A DNA stretch of 64,000 nucleotides from Cytobacillus massiliigabonensis (GTDB taxonomy: Bacteria > Bacillota > Bacilli > Bacillales > Cytobacillaceae), in the NCBI RefSeq assembly GCF_900199725.1, contig NZ_LT904904.1, positions 1,257,377 to 1,321,376 on the forward strand, read 5' to 3'. Under the pieces are notes generated by a model. The model saw only the letters and a list, made by a program, of their open reading frames with translations, made no database searches and was not told the DNA's origin. Below are positions 8,492 to 17,471 of this stretch, in pieces. Positions within the stretch are counted from its first letter, which is position 1. Every line of letters starts with the position of its first letter. The position numbers and the translations under genes were made by a program.

Positions 8492-10260
8492 TAAAATTTC
8501 GAACCAGGCTTCTTTTCGCATTAATTACATTAATATTCGCTGTCCTCATTGGATTAGGACTTTTGCTGGGGCAGCTTTATAAAAGTTATTATTTAAATGC
8601 TTTCGATGAACGTTTAAAAAAAGAGACTGGAATGATTTCAAGTTATATTGAGGACGAGGGCGGCATACTAGCCCTAAAAAGTGGAACGATCCATACATTT
8701 AGCAAAGTATTAAATGCTCGTGTGACAATTGTTGATATATCAGGAGTCATTATTTATGATAGTAAACCGTTAAAGGACGCTAGCAGCTATGATGAACATC
8801 AATCGGTTATAAGAAGTATGATCAAAAAGGATGCGGCCGGTCATCATTTAATTGAGGCGGAAGACGGATATGACCTTCATTATTACTGGAGACCGATTGA
8901 TCAATCAGGGGCAGATGAGGGTTTTGTTCTTTTAAGTACAAAAATGACAGAAATTAATAAAGCCTATCAGCAGATTTGGTGGATCTTAATCATTAGTCTA
9001 GGCTTTGCCTTCATTGTTATCCTTCTATTAGGAACTAGAATTATGAACCGTTATACAAAGCCTATTGAAGCTGCAACAAACACAGCAATTGAACTAGCTA
9101 AAGGAAACTATCGTGCTCGTACATATGAAGATCAGATTGATGAGACTGGCATGCTTAGTGCTTCAATCAATATCCTTGCAAGGAATCTTCAAGAAATGCG
9201 GAAGTCACAGGAAATGCATCAGGATCGACTTGCAGCACTTATCGAAAATATGGGAAGCGGCTTAATATTAATTGATAAGAAGGGCTATATCAGCTTAATC
9301 AATCGACCTTATAAAGAGCTATTTCGTGTTCATGATGCTGAGTATACGAATAAACTTTATTATGAAGTGATTCAGCATCAGGAAGTCACTTCCATAATCG
9401 AAGAGCTTTTTATGACGGAACAAAAGGTAAGGAAACAAATTTTTATCCCACTAAGTCACGGGAGACAGCATTTTGAAATATACGGCGTACCTATCATTGG
9501 AACAAATGATGTTTGGAAAGGGATTTTACTCGTATTTCATGATATTTCTGAATTGAAAAAGCTTGAACAAGTAAGAAAAGACTTCGTAGCAAATGTTTCT
9601 CATGAATTAAAAACACCTATTACTTCAATAAAAGGATTTTCTGAGACGCTTTTAGACGGGGCAATGGAGGATAAGGAAGCGCTAGAAGCTTTTTTGAACA
9701 TCATTTTGCAGGAAAGTGATCGATTGCAATCGCTTATACAAGATCTTTTAGATCTATCCAAGATGGAACAGCTAGGTTTTCACCTTTCTATTCAACAATA
9801 CAATTTAAAAACAACACTAGAAGAAGTATTAGCTATTTTGAATAAGAAGGCTGATGAAAAAGAGATTAAGCTTCAGTTTGAAGCGGATAGAGAATCCATT
9901 TTAATTGAAGGGGACGCAGATCGTCTGAAACAAGTCTTTCTAAATCTTGTTTCAAATGCCATCTCTTATACACCAAATGGCGGACAGGTTTTTCTGCGTA
10001 TAAGTGAATCAGCAGCCAAAATATTTGTTGAAGTGAAGGATACTGGTATTGGAATGGAAGAGAGCGAAGTTCCAAGGATATTTGAAAGATTTTATCGTGT
10101 GGACAAAGCCCGCAGCCGAAATTCCGGGGGAACAGGTCTTGGACTTGCCATTGTGAAACATATTGTAGAGGCACATAAAGGGAACATCAGTGTCACCAGT
10201 GAAGTAGGGAAAGGAACGACATTTTTAATTGAGCTTAATAAACGGTTTCATGACGAATGA
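8488..10260 (+). CDS. phoR: Sensor histidine kinase PhoR
   Basis: A 590-residue membrane sensor kinase paired with PhoP. ATG 8488 overlaps the phoP stop, with AAAGGAG just before it. Layout: transmembrane helix at about 8-28, an extracytoplasmic sensor region at 30-160, second helix at about 163-183, HAMP at about 184-240, PAS at about 245-350, then the HisKA domain with VANVSHELKTPITSIKGF holding the phospho-His. The ATP-binding domain shows NLVSNAISYT (N box), DTGIGM (G1), FERFYRVD (F box) and GTGLGLAIVK (G2). Length is close to B. subtilis PhoR (579). It phosphorylates PhoP during phosphate limitation. Confidence 0.95.
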   Translation: MIKFRTRLLFALITLIFAVLIGLGLLLGQLYKSYYLNAFDERLKKETGMISSYIEDEGGILALKSGTIHTFSKVLNARVTIVDISGVIIYDSKPLKDASSYDEHQSVIRSMIKKDAAGHHLIEAEDGYDLHYYWRPIDQSGADEGFVLLSTKMTEINKAYQQIWWILIISLGFAFIVILLLGTRIMNRYTKPIEAATNTAIELAKGNYRARTYEDQIDETGMLSASINILARNLQEMRKSQEMHQDRLAALIENMGSGLILIDKKGYISLINRPYKELFRVHDAEYTNKLYYEVIQHQEVTSIIEELFMTEQKVRKQIFIPLSHGRQHFEIYGVPIIGTNDVWKGILLVFHDISELKKLEQVRKDFVANVSHELKTPITSIKGFSETLLDGAMEDKEALEAFLNIILQESDRLQSLIQDLLDLSKMEQLGFHLSIQQYNLKTTLEEVLAILNKKADEKEIKLQFEADRESILIEGDADRLKQVFLNLVSNAISYTPNGGQVFLRISESAAKIFVEVKDTGIGMEESEVPRIFERFYRVDKARSRNSGGTGLGLAIVKHIVEAHKGNISVTSEVGKGTTFLIELNKRFHDE

Positions 10261-10370
10261 TGGATAGCAAGCTTTTAATAAATTTACATGTTTTTTACAG
10301 CCGCTTTATAATCTCTTAATATCTGCCAGTTACAATAATAATTGAAAAACCCCTTCATCCAAGGAGTTAG

Positions 10371-10408
10371 AAAAAGGAGAAAGCAACCCCTGCTTTCTCC
10401 TTTTTCAT
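10371..10408 (+). terminator. Terminator after phoPR
   Basis: AAAAAGGAGAAAGCA and TGCTTTCTCCTTTTT are perfect complements around a five-base loop. Confidence 0.93.
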
Positions 10409-10465
10409 ATATCTTCTAGGATATAATAAAATTAATGTTGTGGATAACTTTGTAATAGGTTGTCT

Positions 10466-10588
10466 GCATCCAGCTCCAGCGCCTACCCCCTCGAGGTCAC
10501 AAGCCAATCCTCCCAAAAAGGTAAAGAACACCTTTTTGGTGAGGTTCGTCTTGTGCTTGTCGGGGGTGATCAAGGCGCTTGCGCATTT
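10466..10588 (+). repeat. Dispersed palindromic element, class A
   Basis: Runs from GCATCCAGCTCCAGCGCC to GGCGCTTGCGCATTTG. The inner hairpin is AAAAAGG-TAAAGAACA-CCTTTTT; the outer arms are CCCCC/GGGGG and AGCGCC/GGCGCT. It fills most of the gap between the phoPR terminator and hflK, and TATAAT at 10604 follows its end. Confidence 0.85.
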
Positions 10589-10672
10589 GTAATTGTTTTG
10601 TCATATAATTGAAACCTTTTTATGATGAAATCGTATAAAAAGTTAGCGAAATGTTTTGAAGGGGGAGAGACA

Positions 10673-11638
10673 ATGGTCAGTCTAAAGAGAATTTATACAT
10701 TAACAGGACTAGTATTTTTAATCATTATATTAGGCATTACTGCCTTTACGACATGGTACACAGTCGATGAGTCTGATCAAGCGGTTATTTTAACCTTTGG
10801 AAAAGTTGAAGAAGGAATAACAGAGCCAGGTCTTCATTTTAAACTGCCATGGCCTATTCAAAGTGTAGAAAAGCTTTCAAAGGAAACATTTAGCCTTCAA
10901 TTTGGTTATGAAGATAAGGGTAAGAAATCTAAAGATTTTCCTGAAGAAACAAAGATGATTACTGGGGATGAGAATATTGTCATGGCCGATCTTGTTGTTC
11001 AATGGAAGATTACTAATCCGGAGAAATATTTATATAATTCATCAAATCCGAAAGAGATTCTTCATGATGCTACGTCTGCATCCTTAAGGAGTATTATCGG
11101 AAGCTCAAATATTGATGATGCTTTGACATCTGGAAAAGCTGATATTGAGTCAGACGTAAGGGAGCTGCTAACATCACTAATACAAAAATATGATATTGGG
11201 ATATCTGTCTTGGCGGTTAAGCTTCAGGATGTAGAGCTACCTAATGATGAAGTGCGAAAGGCATTCACAGATGTAACTGATGCGCGAGAAACTGCGAATA
11301 CAAAAAAGAATGAAGCCCAAAAATACAGAAATCAAAAATTAAATGAAGCAAAAGGTGAGAAAGATGCGCTTATTTCGAGGGCAGAAGGGGAAAAAGCCGC
11401 TCGATTAGAAAGAGCCCGTGGAGATGTAGCAGTCTTCAATAAGTTATATGCAGAATACAAGAATAATCCGGATATTACGAGAGAGCGCCTTGTGATTGAA
11501 ACCCTTGAGCAAGTGCTTCCAAATGCAGAAATTTATATTATGAATGATGACGGAAATACAATGAAATACTTCCCGATTCGTCCTTTAGAAAAAGAGGAGC
11601 CTAAGCCGAAAGCAGAAGGAAGTGAAAATAATGAGTGA
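10673..11638 (+). CDS. hflK: HflK, FtsH-associated SPFH protein
   Basis: A 321-residue membrane-anchored SPFH/band 7 protein. With HflC it forms a large complex that regulates the FtsH protease in bacteria that have it. ATG 10673 follows GGGGGAGAG; the in-frame ATGs at 10622 have no ribosome site. An N-terminal transmembrane helix (IYTLTGLVFLIIILGITAF) precedes the band 7 domain, with LTFGKVEEGITEPGLHFKLP near residues 45-65. A long charged helical region rich in KNEAQKYRNQKLNEAKGEKD follows, and a C-terminal acidic tail. The gene overlaps hflC by 8 bases. B. subtilis lacks this pair at this locus, so this is a difference in an otherwise collinear region. Confidence 0.9.
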   Translation: MVSLKRIYTLTGLVFLIIILGITAFTTWYTVDESDQAVILTFGKVEEGITEPGLHFKLPWPIQSVEKLSKETFSLQFGYEDKGKKSKDFPEETKMITGDENIVMADLVVQWKITNPEKYLYNSSNPKEILHDATSASLRSIIGSSNIDDALTSGKADIESDVRELLTSLIQKYDIGISVLAVKLQDVELPNDEVRKAFTDVTDARETANTKKNEAQKYRNQKLNEAKGEKDALISRAEGEKAARLERARGDVAVFNKLYAEYKNNPDITRERLVIETLEQVLPNAEIYIMNDDGNTMKYFPIRPLEKEEPKPKAEGSENNE

Positions 11639-12566
11639 TCAAAATGTCGTTAATATGAATGAGCGTGGTGGAAACAATCTTCAATGGAGAAAGTATATTA
11701 AGCTTGGTATTTTCTTTGTCATCCTTTTTGTCTTAATTGGCATCCTTATTAGCAATCTTTTTGTTGTAAAGGAGGGGGAATATAAGGTAATCAGGCAGTT
11801 TGGGGAAGTAGTTAGAATAGAGAGTGAACCTGGTCTGACTTATAAAATTCCTTTTATCCAAAGTGTTTCTACCTTGCCTAAATATCAAATGACTTATGAT
11901 GTATCTGAAGCAGAGATCAACACAAAGGATAAAAAGCGGATTATCATTGATAACTACGCAGTTTGGCGAATAGAGGATCCTAAGAAGATGATTGCTAACG
12001 CGAGAACATTGGAAAGTGCTGAATCGAGAATGGAAGAATTCATTTACTCCGTCACACGTACAGAGCTAGGTCAGCTTAATTATGAAGCGATCATTAATGA
12101 AGGGAAGTCTTCCAGAGGTTCATTAAATGACCGGATTACGGAAAAAGTGAATGAGCTGCTTAACAAGGATAATTACGGAATTGTTGTCACGGATGTACGA
12201 ATGAAACGAACGGATTTGCCAGAAGAAAATGAGCAGTCTGTCTATACGAGAATGATTTCTGAACGTCAATCGAAAGCCCAGGAATATTTATCAAAAGGGG
12301 ATGCGGATAAGAATGTCATCATCGCAAAAACTGATAAAGAGGTAAAAGAAATATTATCAAAGGCTCAAGCGGACGCTGAAGAAATTCGGGCTGAAGGGGA
12401 AGGCGGAGCTGCTAAAGTATATAATGAAGCTTTCTCAAAAGATCCTAGCTTCTATTCCTTGTACCGTACATTAGAATCCTATAAAAAGACAATCAATGGG
12501 GAAACAGTTATTGTCTTGCCATCTGATTCGCCATATGCCCGCTTATTAATGGGGAATACAAACTAA
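11631..12566 (+). CDS. hflC: HflC, FtsH-associated SPFH protein
   Basis: A 311-residue partner of HflK. ATG 11631 lies inside the end of hflK, with GAAGGAAG about nine bases upstream; the GTG at 11622 is too close to that site. A transmembrane helix at about residues 24-45 (LGIFFVILFVLIGILISNLF) precedes the band 7 domain (VVKEGEYKVIRQFGEVVR...EPGLTYKIPF). The coiled-coil region has the typical RMISERQSKAQEY and AQADAEEIRAEGEGGAAKVYNEAF motifs, and the C-terminus has FYSLYRTLESYKK. Overlap with hflK indicates coupled translation. It is named protease modulator in many annotations but is not itself an obvious protease. Confidence 0.92.
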   Translation: MSDQNVVNMNERGGNNLQWRKYIKLGIFFVILFVLIGILISNLFVVKEGEYKVIRQFGEVVRIESEPGLTYKIPFIQSVSTLPKYQMTYDVSEAEINTKDKKRIIIDNYAVWRIEDPKKMIANARTLESAESRMEEFIYSVTRTELGQLNYEAIINEGKSSRGSLNDRITEKVNELLNKDNYGIVVTDVRMKRTDLPEENEQSVYTRMISERQSKAQEYLSKGDADKNVIIAKTDKEVKEILSKAQADAEEIRAEGEGGAAKVYNEAFSKDPSFYSLYRTLESYKKTINGETVIVLPSDSPYARLLMGNTN

Positions 12567-12575
12567 ACACTTTAT

Positions 12576-12640
12576 AAACCGTTATTTTTCATTCTTTATC
12601 TACTCATGATAAAATGGAGGAAAATAACGGTTTTTTGCTT
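12576..12640 (+). terminator. Long-armed terminator after hflC
   Basis: AAACCGTTATTTT and AAAATAACGGTTT are perfect 13-base complements separated by 32 bases, followed by a T run. Confidence 0.7.
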
Positions 12641-12663
12641 TAGGCAAAGGAAGGAGAATTGTT

Positions 12664-15294
12664 TTGAAAAAGAAGCTTGTTTTAATTGACGGCAATAGCA
12701 TTGCTTACCGTGCTTTTTTTGCCTTGCCTCTTCTGAACAATGATAAAGGGATTCATACGAACGCCGTTTATGGATTTACGATGATGCTAAATCGAATTCT
12801 TGAGGATGAAAAACCTACTCATCTATTAGTTGCATTTGATGCAGGAAAGACCACATTCCGACATAAGACATTTAGCGAGTATAAAGGAGGGAGACAAAAG
12901 ACGCCGCCAGAGCTATCTGAACAGTTTCCCTTCATTCGTGAGCTGTTAGATGCTTATGGAATATCACGTTATGAATTAGAAAATTACGAAGCAGATGATA
13001 TTATCGGTACGCTCTCCCTTCATGCTGAAAATGATGACTTTGAAGTGAAAGTTATTTCTGGTGATAAGGATTTAACACAATTAAGTTCAGAAAAAACAAC
13101 TGTTTTAATTACTCGCAAAGGGATTACAGAAATTGAAAATTATACTCCTGCCTATATACAAGAAAAGTATGGAATTACACCCGATCGAATTATTGATATG
13201 AAAGGATTAATGGGGGATGCTTCAGATAATATCCCTGGTGTGCCAGGCGTTGGTGAAAAGACAGCACTTAAATTGCTTAAGGAATTTGGATCACTTGAGA
13301 CTATACTATCTTCAGTTGATAAAGTTGGCGGGAATAAGCTGAAGGAAAAGCTAGAGGAATTTAAAGAACAGGCATTAATGAGTAAGGAATTAGCAACAAT
13401 TACAAGAGAAGCGCCTATAGATATCGAGCTAAGTGAAGTCGAATACGAAGGGTATGAAAGAGACAAGGTAGTCAGCATTTATAAAGAACTAGGCTTCAAT
13501 TCATTATTGGACAAGCTAAGCGGAGAAACAGGATCAGAAGAAGTTGAGCTTGATGATATTGAATATGAAGTTATTAATGAGATAACAGAGGATATTTTTT
13601 CAGATGAGAACGCTTTTTATATAGAAGTGCTGGAGGATAATTATCATTATGCTGATATTATTGGCTTTTCAATTGCTAATGATAAAGGAATCTTTTTTAT
13701 TTCCACAGAGATAGCGTTAGCTTCACAAGCTTTTAAACAATGGGCAGAGGATGCTAGCAAAGAAAAAATTGTTTATGATGCGAAAAGGTCTGAGGTTTCC
13801 CTTCGCCATCATGGCATTCATTTAGCAGGAGTGAGCTTTGATCTCTTGATGGCATCCTACCTCATTAATCCATCTGCAACGATAGAGGATGTTGCCTCTG
13901 TTGCAAAAAGCCATGGCTATGAAGCCATTCAATCAGATGAAGTGTTCTATGGAAAAGGGGCCAAACGAAGGGTGCCAGAAGAAGGCATGTTAGCAATAAA
14001 CCTGGCAAGAAAAGCTGCTGCATTAGAGGCTCTGAAAGATAAGCTTGATAAGGAATTGAAGGAGAATCAGCAAGCAGAGTTATTCTATGAATTAGAAATG
14101 CCTTTATCATTAATTCTTGCTGATATGGAATCCTGTGGGGTAAAAATGGATCTTGAACGATTAAAAGCCATGGGAGAAGAGATTCATTCAAAATTAGTTG
14201 GAATTGAGAGCCGAATACATGAATTAGCAGGAGAAAAGTTTAATATCAACTCGCCCAAACAGCTTGGGGTCATTCTTTTCGAAAAGCTAGGGCTTCCTGT
14301 TTATAAAAAAACAAAAACGGGTTATTCAACCTCAGCGGATGTTCTAGAGAAGCTTGAAACGAAGCATGAAATCGTTAGAGAAATCCTCAATTATCGTCAG
14401 CTTGGAAAACTTCAGTCCACGTATATCGAGGGCTTGCTTAAAATTGTCAACAAGGACAATGAAAAAGTGCATACAAGATTTAATCAGGCTTTAACACAAA
14501 CAGGAAGGTTAAGTTCAACCGATCCGAACCTCCAGAATATCCCTATCCGTCTAGAAGAGGGAAGAAAAATTAGGCAGGCATTTATCCCTTCTGAAAAAGA
14601 CTGGGTTATCTTTGCTGCTGATTATTCGCAGATTGAGCTTCGGGTACTTGCGCATATTGCTAAGGATGATAAGCTGATCGATGCCTTTAATCACGATATG
14701 GATATCCATACAAAAACAGCGATGGAAGTATTTCATGTTAGTGAAGAGGATGTTACTTCCAACATGCGCCGTCATGCCAAAGCAGTTAACTTTGGGATTG
14801 TATATGGAATTAGTGATTATGGTTTATCCCAAAGCCTTGGGATTACACGAAAAGAAGCAGGTCAATTTATAGAGCGTTATTTAGAAAGCTATCCAGGGGT
14901 CAAAGCATATATGGAAGATATTGTTGCCGATGCCAAGCAAAAAGGGTATGTCTCAACCCTTCTTCATCGCAGAAGATATCTTCCTGAAATCACGAGCCGT
15001 AATTTTAATCTGCGCAGCTTTGCAGAACGGACAGCGATGAATACCCCTATTCAAGGAAGCGCAGCAGATATTATCAAAAAAGCAATGATAGATATGGCAG
15101 CACGTTTGAAAAGTGAGAACTTAAAAACGCGTTTACTACTACAAGTGCATGATGAATTGATCTTTGAAGCACCAAAGGATGAAATCGAGGTTTTGAAGAA
15201 AATTGTCCCAGAGGTAATGGAAAACGCAGTGGAGCTTGAGGTTCCGCTTAAAGTTGATTACGCTTTTGGACCAACATGGTTTGATGCTAAATAA
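12664..15294 (+). CDS. polA: DNA polymerase I
   Basis: An 876-residue family A polymerase used in Okazaki fragment maturation and repair. The start is TTG at 12664, with AAGGAGAATTG just upstream. N-terminal 5' nuclease domain: LIDGNSIAYRAFFALP, YEADDIIGTL, VISGDKDLTQL and the helix-hairpin-helix GVPGVGEKTALKLL. The middle 3'-5' exonuclease-like domain keeps only FYIEVLE where active enzymes have a DxE motif, so proofreading is probably lost, as is usual in Bacillus PolA. Polymerase motifs: A, DYSQIELRVLAHIA; B, RRHAKAVNFGIVYG; C, LQVHDELIFE. It starts the polA-mutM-ytaF-coaE cluster. Confidence 0.97.
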   Translation: MKKKLVLIDGNSIAYRAFFALPLLNNDKGIHTNAVYGFTMMLNRILEDEKPTHLLVAFDAGKTTFRHKTFSEYKGGRQKTPPELSEQFPFIRELLDAYGISRYELENYEADDIIGTLSLHAENDDFEVKVISGDKDLTQLSSEKTTVLITRKGITEIENYTPAYIQEKYGITPDRIIDMKGLMGDASDNIPGVPGVGEKTALKLLKEFGSLETILSSVDKVGGNKLKEKLEEFKEQALMSKELATITREAPIDIELSEVEYEGYERDKVVSIYKELGFNSLLDKLSGETGSEEVELDDIEYEVINEITEDIFSDENAFYIEVLEDNYHYADIIGFSIANDKGIFFISTEIALASQAFKQWAEDASKEKIVYDAKRSEVSLRHHGIHLAGVSFDLLMASYLINPSATIEDVASVAKSHGYEAIQSDEVFYGKGAKRRVPEEGMLAINLARKAAALEALKDKLDKELKENQQAELFYELEMPLSLILADMESCGVKMDLERLKAMGEEIHSKLVGIESRIHELAGEKFNINSPKQLGVILFEKLGLPVYKKTKTGYSTSADVLEKLETKHEIVREILNYRQLGKLQSTYIEGLLKIVNKDNEKVHTRFNQALTQTGRLSSTDPNLQNIPIRLEEGRKIRQAFIPSEKDWVIFAADYSQIELRVLAHIAKDDKLIDAFNHDMDIHTKTAMEVFHVSEEDVTSNMRRHAKAVNFGIVYGISDYGLSQSLGITRKEAGQFIERYLESYPGVKAYMEDIVADAKQKGYVSTLLHRRRYLPEITSRNFNLRSFAERTAMNTPIQGSAADIIKKAMIDMAARLKSENLKTRLLLQVHDELIFEAPKDEIEVLKKIVPEVMENAVELEVPLKVDYAFGPTWFDAK

Positions 15295-15347
15295 GAAATG
15301 ATTGATGGGCATATTGCCTTAAAGATTCTACAGGAAGTGATATAGCA

Positions 15348-16175
15348 ATGCCTGAATTACCAGAGGTAGAAACCGTCCGCAGGACATTATTGGAATTAGT
15401 AAGTAATAAAGAAATTGAACATGTTTCGGTTTTTTGGCCCAAAATTATTAAACATCCGGAAGAAATAGCTCAATTTCAGGATGCATTAGTTGGACAGACT
15501 GTACAGGATATTGGAAGAAGAGGGAAATTTTTAATTCTTTACACGGATGACTACGCCCTTGTTTCTCATTTGAGAATGGAAGGGAAATACGGCGTATTTC
15601 AAAAAATAGAGCCCGTAGATAAGCATACCCATGTAATCTTCCATTTTACCGATGGAACTGAGTTGCGTTATAAGGATGTACGGAAATTTGGAACCATGCA
15701 CCTTTATATGAAAGGGCAGGAATTCAGCACACTCCCGCTATCACAATTAGGACCGGAGCCATTTTCTGCAGACTTTACGGTTGAAGCATTGGCTTCTAAG
15801 CTCGCGAAAACAAAAAGAAATATAAAGGCTGTTCTCCTTGATCAAAAAGTTGTAGTAGGTCTTGGGAATATTTATGTGGATGAAGCATTATTCCGATCAG
15901 GAATTCATCCAGAAAGAGCTGCAGATGATTTAACAAGAGAAGAGATGGAAAGACTTCATCAGGAAATTTCAGATACCTTATCAGAAGCAGTACAAAAAGG
16001 GGGGAGTACGATTCGATCGTACGTAAACTCTCAAGGGCAAATTGGCATGTTTCAGCTTGAGCTATTTGTCTATGGCAGAAAAGGTGAAGACTGCAAGGCA
16101 TGCGGAAGCACACTTGAAAGAATTGTTTCAGGTGGACGCGGAACTGTCTTTTGTCCAAAGTGCCAGGTTAAATAA
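15348..16175 (+). CDS. mutM: Formamidopyrimidine-DNA glycosylase
   Basis: A 275-residue base-excision repair enzyme that removes 8-oxoguanine and formamidopyrimidines and cuts the abasic site. The mature N-terminus PELPEVETVRRTL supplies the catalytic Pro and Glu. Later motifs are the Lys loop in RMEGKYG, GLGNIYVDEALFRSGIHP and the helix-two-turn-helix, then a C-terminal zinc finger CKACGSTLERIVSGGRGTVF plus CPKC. ATG 15348 follows AGGAAGTG. It lies 53 bases after polA, a conserved association. Confidence 0.96.
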   Translation: MPELPEVETVRRTLLELVSNKEIEHVSVFWPKIIKHPEEIAQFQDALVGQTVQDIGRRGKFLILYTDDYALVSHLRMEGKYGVFQKIEPVDKHTHVIFHFTDGTELRYKDVRKFGTMHLYMKGQEFSTLPLSQLGPEPFSADFTVEALASKLAKTKRNIKAVLLDQKVVVGLGNIYVDEALFRSGIHPERAADDLTREEMERLHQEISDTLSEAVQKGGSTIRSYVNSQGQIGMFQLELFVYGRKGEDCKACGSTLERIVSGGRGTVFCPKCQVK

Positions 16176-16220
16176 GTTCCTAAAAAGGGGCTAAACCAAG
16201 CCGCCTCCGCATGTCATGAT

Positions 16221-16346
16221 GTCCAGCTGCGGCGGCTAGGGGCTCGAGGTCATAAGCCAACTCGTCAAGAAGGCTAAAGAACAGCCTTCTCGCCGATTCG
16301 TCTTATGCTTGTCGCCCCTGATCGTGCCGCCTCCGCATTTCATGAT
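16221..16346 (+). repeat. Dispersed palindromic element, class A, tandem copy 1
   Basis: Runs from GTCCAGCTGCGGCGGCTAGG to GCCGCCTCCGCATTTC. The inner hairpin is AGAAGGC-TAAAGAACA-GCCTTCT; GGGG pairs with CCCC and GCGGC with GCCGC. It is nearly identical to the next copy. Confidence 0.9.
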
Positions 16347-16472
16347 GTCTAGCTGCGGCGGCTAGGGGCTCGAGGTCATAAGCCAACTCGTCAAGAAGGC
16401 TAAAGAACAGCCTTCTCGCCGATTCGTCTTATGCTTGTCGCCCCTGATCGTGCCGCCTCCGCATTTCGAGAT
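16347..16472 (+). repeat. Dispersed palindromic element, class A, tandem copy 2
   Basis: Begins exactly 126 bases after copy 1 and differs from it by only a few bases, which suggests a recent duplication. Confidence 0.9.
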
Positions 16473-16598
16473 GTCAAGCTGCGGCTCCTAGCCCCTCGAG
16501 GTCATAAGCAAATCTGGCTAGAAGGTTAAAGAACAACCTTCCATCCAGCTAGTCTTATGCTTGTCGGGGCTGAGCAAGGTGCTTCCGCATTTCGAGAT
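16473..16598 (+). repeat. Dispersed palindromic element, class A, tandem copy 3
   Basis: Again offset by 126 bases. The arms are diverged but still paired: inner AGAAGGTT/AACCTTC around the conserved loop, and CCCC...GGGC in place of GGGG...CCCC. Confidence 0.88.
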
Positions 16599-16747
16599 GT
16601 CTAGCTGCAGCGCCTATCGCCTATCAAACTTCAGGTCCCCTCCCTACGATAAGTCGACATCAATTCGCTATCGCTCATTGTGTCTCCTATATCTCAGTCG
16701 AGGACCTTCCAGTTTGTACGGCGATGAACAAGGCGCCTCCGCTTTTC
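16599..16747 (+). repeat. Dispersed palindromic element, class B, fourth in the series
   Basis: Follows copy 3 at the same 126-base offset. Nested arms are GCGCCT/AGGCGC, ATCGCC/GGCGAT, AAACT/AGTTT and AGGTCC/GGACCT. Together these four elements fill almost the whole 639-base gap between mutM and ytaF. Confidence 0.87.
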
Positions 16748-16814
16748 GTGTTAACACTGGATAGGCTTCTTCCATATACTATCTTAGCGATTGTCAGGGA
16801 GGAGTCCTATTCAT

Positions 16815-17450
16815 ATGATGCAAGGGGTCACACTTTTGTTATTAGCGTTTGCTGTAAGTCTTGATAGCTTTAGTGTTGGATTAACTTATGGCATAAGAAA
16901 AATGAATATTCCATTTAAATCAATCGGCATAATCGCCTGTTGTTCTGCTATTGCATTAATGATTGCAATGATGATTGGCCGTGTTTCAGCTCAATTTTTG
17001 TCTCCTGCATTTGCGGAAAGTTTAGGAGGAATCATACTTATCAGTCTTGGTGCATGGGTTTTGTATCAATTCTTCCGGACTGAAAAAGCAAAGGATGTTC
17101 TTCCTCATGAAAAAACGATTGTCAATTTTGAAATAAAATCACTAGGGCTAGTGATTAATATTTTACAAAAACCGATGTCTGCAGATTTTGATAAATCAGG
17201 GACAATTACTGGAATTGAAGCATTGATGCTCGGGGTTGCTTTATCACTTGATGCTTTTGGTGCGGGAATTGGTGCAGCTATGCTTGGCTATTCTCCTTAT
17301 TATTTAGCATTAACTGTGGCGATTATGAGTTCTTTATTTGTTTTTATGGGGATGAAGGTCGGCACGCTTTTTTCTAAAAGCAGTTGGGTACAAAAATGTT
17401 CATTCATTCCCGGCATTCTTTTAATTCTGCTGGGAATTTGGAAAATTTAA
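16815..17450 (+). CDS. ytaF: Sporulation membrane protein YtaF (MntP-like fold)
   Basis: A 211-residue membrane protein of the YtaF/MntP family. ATG 16815 follows AGGGAGGAG by about ten bases; a TTG at 16791 lies before that site. It consists of two homologous halves, each starting with an Asp-containing helix: LAFAVSLDSFSVGLTYG near the N-terminus and LGVALSLDAFGAGIGAAML near residue 145. There are about six transmembrane segments. The repeated LSLDAF motif is also found in manganese exporter MntP, so metal export is possible, but the Bacillus protein is annotated only by its link to sporulation. It sits in the polA-mutM-ytaF-coaE cluster. Confidence 0.88.
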   Translation: MMQGVTLLLLAFAVSLDSFSVGLTYGIRKMNIPFKSIGIIACCSAIALMIAMMIGRVSAQFLSPAFAESLGGIILISLGAWVLYQFFRTEKAKDVLPHEKTIVNFEIKSLGLVINILQKPMSADFDKSGTITGIEALMLGVALSLDAFGAGIGAAMLGYSPYYLALTVAIMSSLFVFMGMKVGTLFSKSSWVQKCSFIPGILLILLGIWKI

Positions 17451-17471
17451 AGGTTTAGGGTGAATTAGGGA

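Noticed and set aside
16221-16598. Transposon ends flanking a gene
   Set aside because: No transposase or target duplication was found; the units are complete palindromic elements side by side.
16561-16764. 67-codon reading frame between mutM and ytaF
   Set aside because: It lies in class A and B repeat DNA and has no ribosome site.
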